From Bimuria novae-zelandiae CBS 107.79 (lineage: Eukaryota; Ascomycota; Dothideomycetes; Pleosporales; Didymosphaeriaceae), in NCBI GenBank assembly GCA_010015655.1, contig ML976703.1:1-64000 (forward strand): 64,000 nucleotides of DNA, in the 5' to 3' direction. The number at the start of each line of letters is the position of its first letter. Position 1 is the first letter of the stretch. The notes under the pieces are model-generated. The model was not told the origin of the DNA. It worked only from the letters and a program-made list of their open reading frames with translations, and searched no databases. Below, piece after piece: positions 10,110 through 20,833 of this stretch. The translations under genes and the position numbers were made by a program.

Positions 10110-12460
10110 AATAATATACTTTATATCCTACTTACTATGCTAACTCTTGTACCTTTACTTTATTATTATTATAAATAATAATCTTTCCTATCGTGTACTT
10201 CTATTTCTTTTCTTTTATAATCTATATAACTATCTCCTCTACCACTTTCCTCTTTACGCTTTTACTTACTTAGATTACGCTATACGCGATATTAGTGCGT
10301 GCTATATTATTTTAGAATACCCTAATTTACTCTTACTTAAAATATATATATTAGAATAATTTCTCCTTTTTACTTAGTAGTAATATTATTATTAATATAA
10401 TTATCTGCGTCTTGGCGCTAGCTAACTTGTCTAACTATTATATACTCTTATAGATATTATATTAACAGTTTAACACGATGTAATACTTATTAATTACAAT
10501 ATAGTCTAACTACCTTATTAAATATAATTAATTAATAAATAATAAAAACGGGCCCTTTACTATAGACTTAGGCATTACTATTATAATTACTACACTATCT
10601 AGCGGACAGTAACTATTTTACTCTACATATAATATACCTAACTCTCTATACCGCCGTATTATATCTCCGCGTAATGCTACTAACGGGACTACTACTACTA
10701 TTATGCTACTCTACTTAACCTATACTAGTAATATAAATAACATGCTCTTGCTTATGCCTATTAGTATAATAGTAACTATAGGGCTCTCGCCGGCTATAAT
10801 TACCTTAATTACTTTTTTTTATACGCTATAGAACTTGACCTGCTTGCCTACTATTTATTTTAACTATACTATTATGTTTATATCCTATATATAGGCCTAT
10901 TAGTTATATCGTGACTTATTAGCCTCTTTTTTAAATAGTACTTATTTTTACTTCTTCCATGCCTGCATTTCTGTAAATCCTAAAAATTAATACTAATTTA
11001 TACCCGACATCTAAAACTATATTTATTTATTAGCCACCGCCCCTAATATTTTTATTAATTCGTAAATATATATTATTTCTGCTATATACAGCGTGTGTGT
11101 GGCTTATAAATTAGTAATAATCGCCACTATATTCTTATTATTAAATACTTTATTCTTATTACCTTTATAAGTCAAAAACGCTACCGACTTGCGTAAAAAC
11201 CTTTCACTAATCCTAATAGTAATCTCGTGGTATACGGTAATTATTTATTTCTATCTTAGTCCTATTTGGCTCTTACGCTTTAATACCTCTCGGAATTAAT
11301 TACTAGTCTATTTACGTCACTTTAGGTTGGCGGGCCATATATAGGACGATATCGTGTTTTACTACCACACGATGGCCTTTAACTACTATTAAATTAGTAA
11401 TACTAACTATATATACTATACTACTAATTTACTAATCTTACGTAGTAAATAATAGTAAATAATCTTAATATTGCCGCTTACCGCGTAATCCTTATAATAT
11501 TATATTATAATAATAACTATACTATTTTTAATAAACATAATCTAGTGCTTCCCCTTTACAGTGTTACTATATTATATACTTATAATTTCGGGTCCTTTAC
11601 TAGGTTGTCTGCCTATTTAATACGTTAATACAATTAACTTCTTATAGAATACTACTACATGTTTTATATATTACTTTACTTTCTATTAATCGACGCCGCT
11701 CTACAACGCAGGCTTAATAAATTAATCTTATAATTATAGGTTCTGCACGGTGCAATCTAATAACTACTCCTATTTATTAATTAGTAAATACGTCTACTTA
11801 TCTTATAAAAAATTCTAATTAGATTACTTATTTATTAGATTATCTTATAACTACTTCCACGGAATACTAGGCACAGGTTTAGGATGATAGTTTCTAAATA
11901 ATAATTTATTAATTAATAACTATCGTGCTTCTACCGCTAATCCGTGTACTATACTACGGAACTACGCCATATTAAACTAGATATTTTTATATAATAAGGT
12001 ATTACGTTTAGCCTACTTAACGTAACCGTGTGCGGTAGTGTTGTAATAAATCTTTAACCTATATATCTATAAATCTAATATCTATTATATTAGTCCGTGA
12101 CTGCCTCGTACTATAAATTAGTCTATTATGTCTTATACGAACTATAAACATTCTTTTTAGGGGGTTTTCGTATTATTACTATTACTATTACTATTACTAC
12201 TATTATCGCTACCGCTGTCGCTATTATATCCCTTATTATTAGGTAGTAATATCTCTAATGCCTTCTACACTACTATAAAACGGGCTACCTTAATTATAGC
12301 TAATAAAATTTATAGATACTAATTAGGCCCTTTTTATTTACTCTTACGTATGCTTAACACTACTAATGCATACACTAATAGATTATTATACTCTTAGTAG
12401 GTAACTAACTAGTCTAATAATATAATATAAAACTACAAACACGCCTACTAAATAGGGGAT
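10110..12460 (-). pseudogene. Telomere-linked helicase relic 6 with RecQ-type helicase motifs
   Basis: The most informative copy. On the minus strand the OrsD region (about 12,460-11,000) runs into a helicase region. At about 10,760-10,740 the text GISKSM stands where Walker A (GxGKS/T) is expected; VVVVPLVALRGD follows (motif Ia type, near 10,690); at about 10,505-10,470 DYIVINKYYIVLN stands where the DEAH/DECH box is expected. Gly-to-Ser, Asp-to-Asn and Glu-to-Lys replacements at these key residues are G-to-A changes expected from RIP, so the product would be dead even without the stops. OrsD fused to a RecQ-like helicase is the known layout of fungal telomere-linked helicases. The 5' end is lost at about 12,460. 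The frame points to the telomere, as in relics 1-5. Confidence 0.78.
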
Positions 12461-14100
12461 AATATCGGGTTTTCTTTTATTTTTTTTATTTCTTTTATTT
12501 CTTCTTCTTTCTCTCTTTCTTTCGTATCTTAATTTTATTTTTATAATCTAATTTCTTTTCATATTTTAATAAGATAGCTAGCCCTTGGCGTAATAGTTAC
12601 GTAATAAGGACTCTTAAGCGTTAAAGACGTACTATTAATTTTAATAATAAAATAATAGAAGCCTAATTCCTATCGCGATTACTTAGCTACTAACTTAAAA
12701 AGAGTAAGCTCTTTACAAATAAGGCTATTACTTTTAACGTTAGCGTAATTATTTTTTTGCTAGCTTACTAAGAAGTTTAGTCTTATTAAAGCTTATAAAG
12801 TAAGTTCTAGATCCTTGTTTATATACTTTTTCTTACTTTTTAACTTGCCTTTTTACTCCTCTAACCCCCTTTCTAGTTCTTTATTAGCCTAGGTATGCGT
12901 ACTTGCTAACTTAATAAGCTTAGCTTTTAGGGCCAAATCTTGCTACGCACGATAATTAAGCGCTAGTATATTAATTATATTACTTATAAACGCGTGTATT
13001 AGTAGGTACTAGCGGGCAAGACGGTGTCCTATAAGGAATGCTATACTTATAAGCTTACTAGCTACACTAGATTAGTATACTTTAGTCTAGTTTATTTTAG
13101 ATAACTTTAGGATATACTCTACTAACTTTTTCCCTTACCTAGATCTAGCCTGCCCTTAATAAAGTAGCCGTGAAGAGGTCGCTAATATCGTAGCTATTAG
13201 TAAAGACTACCTTATAAATAAGGTTTTAAAAAGTAGCTAAGAGAAAAAGGCTTTTTTTATAAACCTTATCATGTTTTATTCCACTTATAAAATTATTATT
13301 ATTAATTACTATAACTTCTTTAAGAGTAAAACTACTACTATTTTAGGCCCTATTACTATTTTCTTTAAGGCCGTTGAGCTCTTAGAGCGTATTATTATCG
13401 TAGTTAAAAAGATTTCCAACCTTCTTTAAGTTTATACTACGAACTTTAAAGTATTTCATTATGAGTATAAGAATCCTTTTATAAGTTTATTTTATATACT
13501 AAAGCTATTTTTTAAGTCTCACATCGTGTAACTATTTAAAAAGTTTGTAGTAGTAGATAAGGGCATTATAATAAATAGTTTTTAAGTAATAAATAATATC
13601 CTCGCGGGAGCTAATATGTCTACTTAAGCCTTCTAAGGTTTTCGTGAGTAGCATTAGGCTATTATAATTAGGGAGTGCTTAAGTAAGGATAATCATAGCT
13701 TTCCTAATTTTAGTAATATATTAAGGGCAAAAAAGATGATCTAGATATTATTATACAGACTTTTTTTATTTTTTTAGTAGTTAAAAATACTCTTTCTAGC
13801 TAGTTTTTCTATTTCTTACTTTAGTTTACCTTTAAGGCCCACGTCTTCCATAAGGGTTATTCTTTATTATTATAAAAATTATTTAGTTCCTTTATTATCT
13901 TTATTAGTTTTAAAGATTTTTTAAGTTACTTTTTAAAATTCCTTCTTAACTTTTTTCCTTAATACTTAACTTTATTTTTTTATATTATTATTCCTACCTT
14001 TATCTTAGATACCTTTATTTAGTTAGGTTTTCTAACTTAGTAAAATAGCCATCGTAGAGCCTCCTTTAGGTCCTGATAAAAGCTAATTTAGGAGATATCG
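12461..14100. other. AT-rich DNA without recognisable gene
   Basis: Very TpA-rich sequence with no sustained frame on either strand. It starts with a pyrimidine-rich stretch (12,470-12,545). It may be the 3' part or LTR of the gypsy relic to its right, but I could not match repeat ends. Confidence 0.5.
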
Positions 14101-17100
14101 CGATAGAATCCCCTTAAGAGTTTTTTGTTATAATTTTAATATGGCTTAGTAAGCTTTTCTTAATATTCTAACGTAGTAGCTTAGTTAAGATTCTTACGAG
14201 GTTCTTAAGTTCTTTAAAAGTAGTTTTTTTATTATACTAGGTATTCTACTATCTTTTCTTTATAGGACTAGAGTTTTTTATATATATTAACTGTACTATA
14301 CTTTTCTTCCCCCTTTTTTATTATAATTGCTTCGGGCTAAGCGTTATTAGTAATTTAGCTTGAGAGAGGATTTAATAAGACTAACTTTAGCCTGTCTACT
14401 TAAAACCTTAGGTGTATATTTAGCGGGATGTTTAGTTCTACTATATAAGAGTTTATAATTTTTTTATAGTAAACTTTTCTTACTTCTAGTTAAGCTCTAA
14501 CCTTTATGGCCTATCTCCATGCCGTAAAGTTCTTAACTAGTTTAATATTCAGGCTAAAAAAAATAGGCTAAGTTTTATTAATATATCTTCTCGCCCTTTA
14601 ATAGCTATTTAAGATATATAGGAAGCCACTTAATTTAATTATCTTATTACTAGTTGTAGTATACCTAGGGGTAGACTTTAAGGATAGAGTTTATTTATTC
14701 TATTTACATATCTATCTCTAGGTACTTTATTATAAATAGTCTTTAGTTAATGCCTAATTATTTATCAAGTATAGTCTAAAATTCGGTTTCGAACTGTCCC
14801 CCGTGGACTAATATAATAGAGGAGGGGAGGAAGTGGTCCGCTACCTAGTATTAAAAAAATACTATTATAACTATAGGTATATTAAGGTTTAGGAGACTAA
14901 TAAACTTAAGGGCTTTACTAAGTTTATTTATAATTATTATAATATTCGTGCAGCTATTGCTCTTAGGTAGGGTAATAATAAAGTGTATTATAATATTCTA
15001 TTATTCTTATTTAGGTAGTAGTAAGAGCTATAGTAGACCCTATTTTACTTCTCTCTATAGTTTAGTTCTTCTATACATATTATAGTTCTTAATATACTAC
15101 CTTACTTAGTGAAATATCCCTAAGAAGAAGTAGTCTTAAGTAAAAATTTTATAAGTATTTTTTTATTCTAAACATTTTAAAGCTAGAAAACTATACACGT
15201 ATACTATTAGCTTTATTTATAAAGATTTTAATTCTAGTATTTATGATTTTAACTTATAGTATAGGTACCTTTAGTTATCTACACTATATTCTAAGATACT
15301 AATAGATTACTTCTATCTAGATTTAAACTTCCTAAGTCTATCCTTAACATAGGCCTTTATCTTACTATACGCGCTGTCTTTATCGTGTTCTACCTCTTAC
15401 TATATATTATTAAAGTCTAGTTCGCATTGCTTGGCAGGGTTATCGCCTTCTTAGAGGGTTAATATAGGCAGTTTAAGACATATTAGGTAAGTAAGCACTA
15501 GGTCCTTATCTATTTTAGTATAGTTAGGTTTCTTTAAAGTAATAGGTATTTAGGCGGTAATAGACTTTAAGTTATTTTTTTAGTAGTTTTTTAAAAAAGT
15601 ATAACATGCCTTAACTTTAATCTATTATTTTTACTAATTTTTAGTAGGTTTTAGTTTCTTTAGGGGAAGGCGTTCGCCCTAGAGTTTATTAATTTTAGTC
15701 TATATATAAATATTATATTAATACAACTAAGTGTGTCTATTAACCAAATGTGTTATTTGTCTAACCTTTATTTAGTAGCGAAATACTTAAGGTTTTTATA
15801 ATTATTACAAACTATAAGATGCTTTACTACTTAATATATATAGTCTTATTTATCTATATATTTAATTACTACGAGTATCTCTTTCTCGTAGATAGCGTAG
15901 TTATATTCTATTAAGCTATTCTTTGCTAAGAAGTAAGCCATTAAGCAAAGAATCTTATTATTATTATAGTAGGATAAGTATTTCCTCATTAACTAATTAA
16001 CAGTATTTATTTATAGTACTAATTTTTATTTAGGGTTAAAGTAGGCTAGCGTAAGGTCCATATAGAATGCTATCTTTAAAAAGTTAAATACATACTACTA
16101 CTTTTATCCCTAGACAAATTCTGCTCTTTTACTAGTAAGCTTTATAAGGAGGCTTACTATACTAGAGAAGTCTTATATAAATCTCTAATAAAAGTTTATA
16201 AAGCCTATAAAGCTTTAGACTTCTTTTACTAAAGTTAGTAGCTCTTATTCTTAAATTACTTAGATTTTATCTAAACCTATACTTACGTCCTTATTAACTT
16301 TTGTAATTAATTTAACGGACTTAGTTTTTTTAATATTAACTTAAAAAATATTTATATTTAAATATACTCTTATAGTCCTTAACTTCTAAATTCTAGTGCT
16401 TACTTTCTCTTCGTACTCTTTTTAACTACTACTAGAGAAGATAAAAATATTATCTATATATACTAAGTAGTAGTTATTAAGGTGCTCCTTTAGTACCTAG
16501 TTAATATACTATTAGGATATACTTAGCGCGTTAGCTAGGCTAAAAGGAACTACTAGCTACTTATAAAACTAAATTAAGTTTTAAACGCTATGTTGTATTC
16601 CTTGCCTTTTGCTATCTAAAGCTTATAGAAGGCTTAGATTATATTAGGTTTATTAAACTATTTAGCCTTTATAAGGAGCTAAAGGGTCTCCCTAATTAAT
16701 AGTAAAAGGTACTAGTCCTTCTTTAAAAAGTAGTATTTAGGGCTTAATAATTAACGTAAAAGCGTAGCCCGCTATTATGTTTTTTAATAAATAATACTAA
16801 AGTAGTGGCGCTAGACTTGCTTACCTAAATAAAGCCTTTATCTAAGTATTTAGTAACCTCTTCCTGAAGGAAAAGAAACTCTTTACGAGATTTATTAAAT
16901 AAAGGGCTATAAGGAATCTCTAGGGTCTTATTATCTTTTTCTATAAAATGGATAAAAAGATCCACTCTAAGTCTATAGTGCAGAGAGAGCTTATTAGCTT
17001 ATTCTTTATAAAAGCTATACTATAAGTCTTTAAAAGCTTTAAATAGTAACTCTTATAGATTTACCTTTAGCTTACGGGTTAATGCCTTTTATATATCCTT

Positions 17101-19400
17101 TATTAATATAAAAAACACCTTAGCTCGATTCTTATACGTTAATTACACTAATTTAGGGCTATAAAAGCTGTAGCTAATATCTTTTAAGGCTTTATAAATA
17201 ATGTTTTACTTTTTTAGTTTTAAATCTAAGTGCGCAAACTTCTAATCGTAATTATTTCTTTACTAGGGCTAGTTTAACCCTATTCTTTTTTATTTAGGTT
17301 AGGCTAAGGATTAGATTATACAATCTGTTATTAAGTAAGACGCATAATTATATTAGTTTTATATAGCTATAAATATTTACTTGTAATTAAACTACTTTAC
17401 GTACGAAGAGTTACATACCTCTAATACTAATAACCTGTTATAGATAGGGTAGGTTCTTATGCTATAGGTAGGCTTTTATTATAAGTTTTTTTTAAATATA
17501 AATTTAAAGGTTAAATAACCTAAATTAATTATCGTTAATAGAAACATAATATTATAAATAAGTAAGTATGCTATTACTAGTGTTAAGTCTAGCTATAGCT
17601 TTTAAAAGTTATTAAAAGTTATTTTTACCCTTTTTCTTACCTTTACCTTTTAGCGGCGACTATTGCCAGGAGAATCTAGTTTTCTAAATTAATAAAGGCT
17701 ATATTAAACTCTTTATTAAATTTTTTTTAGTGGTAGGTGTAGTAGCGCGAACTTCTGTTAGCTTTATTATAAGTAAAAGTGTATACTACTTTACGCGGTA
17801 TCCTGTATTTCTATAATAGAAATAAAAACTATTTTTCTTATAGGTTTCTATTACCTCGCGCGATACATATATAGCTTATTTCTATGTGTTACTAGACCTA
17901 TGTCCCATAGCTCTATCTATCGCTTAGTATTTTTTATCTTAGCGTTGGCTAGATATCCTTTTAGGCTTAGCTTAGATAGGTTCCTAATTTATCTTATTTA
18001 GCATCCTAGTCTTAGCAGAAAACTTTAGTAGCTATAATTTATTTTAAAATAGGGTTTTTTTTACTTTATTAACTTTCTTCTGGCTCCTTACAGGTCTTGA
18101 TTATTATTTATATTTATTATAATTATTTAGTCCCGTAAGTTATTATAAAGGCGTTAAAAGTATTAATTTTTTTAATTTTTTTTTACTATACTCCTTGGCT
18201 TCTATGGCGTAGTTATGAAAGTTAAGGTTAAAGTTGTAAGGGCACGGGTATATTGAGTAGTACATGCGTGTATTACTAGTGAGACATAGCGTAGAGAGTG
18301 CCATAAGGGCAGATGTGGCAAGATATAGAAATACGCCAAGCCACTAGGGCCGCGCTAACCTAGTGAGGTAAGACGGTCACTCAGGGTCCAATCCATTATA
18401 AAAGTCATAAAGGTTTTAGTTCCCTTATTATATTATAAGTAATTGGTTACGCTCTATTTCTTTCGCCAGTTAGTTATAAAAGTTATAGTCTGATAACTTT
18501 TAAAGGTTAGCTTTAGTATATTTTAGATAGTAGTCTAGGTACGTAATTCCTACCGTCGCTACACGTCTTATTAATTAATTAATAATATATTTAAAGATAT
18601 TTTTAAGGTAGTTCTTATCTCCTAAGAGCTTATATCGCGTTACTGTCTTAAAATAGTAGTAATCCTATTATTTACTATTAAAGTAGGCTAAATTAAAAAA
18701 TTTAGGATAGTGACTTTTTTCTTAGTTTAAAACAAGCTCTACTATTAATCTTTTTAGTAGTTTATATATTAGTTTACTTCTAATAGCTAATTTGTACCTT
18801 TTATCTTTTAAAAGTATTATAATATTATTAATAATTCTTAGCGCTCCTTTACTATTTCTTCAGTTAATCTTTTTACTCCTTATAGTAGAGTCTAAAAAGT
18901 ATCTTAGAGGTTAATAAGCATTTTAACCTTATTTAAGAATTACTATATTTTGTTTTTAATAACTCCTAATATCTAGAATTTAATTATATATAAGGAGTCT
19001 ATCTTTTTATTTCCCTAGCTATTACTTTTTATAAGCTAATACCTTACTACGTATAATTATTCGCGCTAAGTTATAGACTTTTAGTAAAAGGTCTTATTTT
19101 TATTTTTATAACTGTTTTATTTAGTAAAGATAGTTTTGCTAGCGTTAAGTATTTATTAAAACTTTTTTTTAATTACTTACTAGGAAAGGCTTTATCTTCT
19201 CGTAGGTCTAGACGTCGCCTTTATAGTATTTATCTATATAAGTCTTTTAACTTTATATACTACTTTATAGCTTTAGTTTATAATTATATTTAAAATCTAA
19301 TTATTCCGTAATAGGTAAAAGTAATTAAATTTAATATAAGGGGCTAGGTGCTTAAGGAGCTAAAAGTACAAAAAAAATACTTATAAATTTAAGAAAAAGT
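14100..19400 (-). mobile_element. Ty3/gypsy retrotransposon relic A, RIP-degraded
   Basis: Minus-strand reading, high to low coordinate: gag-like sequence (about 19.3-18.4 kb), an eroded CCHC knuckle near 17.8 kb (FYYRNTGYRVK text), reverse transcriptase at about 17.0-16.3 kb (YLDKGFI, LRFYVNY, then SIYR*YFYLL where YxDD is expected), RNase H at about 16.1-15.8 kb (YFLAKNSLIEYNYAIYEKE) and an integrase core at about 15.0-14.4 kb. Many TAG/TAA stops. I found no LTR pair, so the borders are approximate. It is not the same family as the elements at 48-64 kb, judging by the text of the RT region. Confidence 0.75.
18230..18400. other. GC-richer patch inside RIP-degraded DNA
   Basis: About 170 bp with ordinary base composition, many CpA/TpG steps and CpG, lying inside gypsy relic A. 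Both sides are heavily TpA-rich. I recognise no function. Confidence 0.5.
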
Positions 19401-19498
19401 TTAAAGTTAAGCTTTAGGCGTTAAACTTATATATCTAGGGTTTGTATAACTAAGGGTTAAGGATCCAAGGTAATAACTAGGCGTAGCCCATTACAGTG

Positions 19499-19523
19499 CC
19501 GGCCACTCGCTTGTGGAATACGT
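19499..19523 (+). repeat. Isolated Fot1-like terminal repeat at the island border
   Basis: A 25-bp match, one G-to-A change, to the right terminal inverted repeat of the element at 41,836-43,687, followed by TA as expected of its target site. No transposase sequence precedes it, so it is a leftover end. Confidence 0.6.
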
Positions 19524-19838
19524 TATTATATTTTAGTTTTAATACTTTCTAGGTTAATCTCTAGGTATAGCAAAATATATTATAGGTTGTAATAGAGATC
19601 TCTTAGCTCTATTATAGTATATAAGGCTGGTGATAAACTGATGCATAGCTGCTAGCGTCGAGGCAGTAAAGCGTTGTGCAAAATGTCACAAAGCGCGTTT
19701 CCTCGGCTGGGGGAAGACGGCACAAGGTCGTGACGACTCAAGTGCAACAGGAAAAACGGTAGAGTCTTCAGCCGACAGGCGACGCATGCGCATGCGTGGA
19801 TTTCAGTCCTACTGTACAAAGTGGTCAACGCAACCGGC
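19524..19838. other. Border between AT-rich DNA and the gene island
   Basis: Base composition changes abruptly at about 19,626. From there on the sequence is normal single-copy DNA, presumably the 3' UTR of the Rab gene. No gene seen. Confidence 0.6.
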
Positions 19839-20698
19839 TCAACAGCACTTCCCGCCGGGCGCCTGGCTTCCCCTCCCGCGGTTCATCCCAAGACTGATGC
19901 CCGCCTCGTTGGCGCGTACGCCTCCTCCGGGTCCCTTGACGCCCGACCTTCTGTCGTTGAGGTCGTACCGGCCGGCTTCGATGTTTTGATATATGCGCTC
20001 GGCAACTTCGAGGAAGGCGCGCTCCACGCCCTCGCCGGACTTGGCAGACGTTTCGACGTACTGCATGACGCCGTTCACCTTGCACCACTCTTCTGCCTCC
20101 TCTTTCTTGACTTGTCGCTTGTTCTCTGCGTTGTTGTCGCCCGAGACGGTGCTCGACGATGCCAGATCCGACTTGTTGCCCACCAGGACGACGACGATGT
20201 TCTCCTCGGCGATCTGGCGCAGGTCGTGCAGCCAGCTTGTGGCGCTGAGGAACGTGTTCCTCCTGGTGATGTCGAAGACCAGCAGCGCTCCAGAAGCGCC
20301 CCGGAAGTAGCTCCGCGTGATGGATTTGTATGTTTCCTGGCCGGCCGTGTCCCACAAGCTGAGCTTCATGTGCTTCTGCGCCGGGGGTTTCTGGTTCTTG
20401 GCGGCATTTGCCTGGAGCGCTGTTGAGGCGGGCGGGCCGACGGCGACGATGCGCGAGCCAAACTCGACGCCGATGGTGACATCGTGGTGTGGGGAGAAGC
20501 GGCCTTCGCAGAGCCGGATGGTGAGCTGGCTCTAGTCAGCGGAGGGCGGGCGCGGGGGAGGGGGCGGCGCACGCTCGACTTGCCGCAGCCCGAGTCACCC
20601 AGCGAGACGATCTTTGCGATGTAATCCCACGGCTGTGTCATCTGCCTGGTGTTTTGCGGCTGTCTGCTCGAGGGAGCGAGTGTAGCTGTTGTCGTCAT
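19839..20698 (-). CDS. Rab-family small GTPase (Rab2/Rab4-like branch)
   Basis: Two exons (20,698-20,573 and 20,525-19,839) with a 47-bp intron (GT..CTGAC..CAG) falling just after the P-loop; about 270 aa. Visible motifs: P-loop GDSGCGKSS (residues 34-42), switch I TIGVEFGS, WDTAGQE, NKSD, ETSAKSG, and a C-terminal GGKCC for double geranylgeranylation. Such GTPases control membrane traffic as GTP/GDP switches on vesicles. Compared with canonical Rabs there is an extra loop of about 20-25 residues between switch I and WDTAGQE (Pro/Ala/Gln/Lys-rich), and an insert after NKSD. A second in-frame ATG at 20,641 would give a 251-aa form that begins close to the G domain and is equally plausible. Divergent from the Pns1-like gene. 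Rab class is certain; the exact subfamily is inferred from ITRSYFRGASGALLVFDITR. Confidence 0.9.
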
Positions 20699-20833
20699 CG
20701 GGCTGCCGGCTGGCCGTGGCTGGTGCCGCTAGAGGCGTGACTCGTTGCGGGCTCCGGGGCGTCATCGCCGACCTGCCTCGAACAAGTCACCGCTGGTCGC
20801 GCGTGCAAGAGACAGGCACGCGTGCAAGTCACA

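Noticed and set aside
10147..10359. Plus-strand hydrophobic frame in the helicase relic
   Set aside because: Phe/Tyr/Leu-rich translation of AT-rich DNA opposite the helicase reading; no support.
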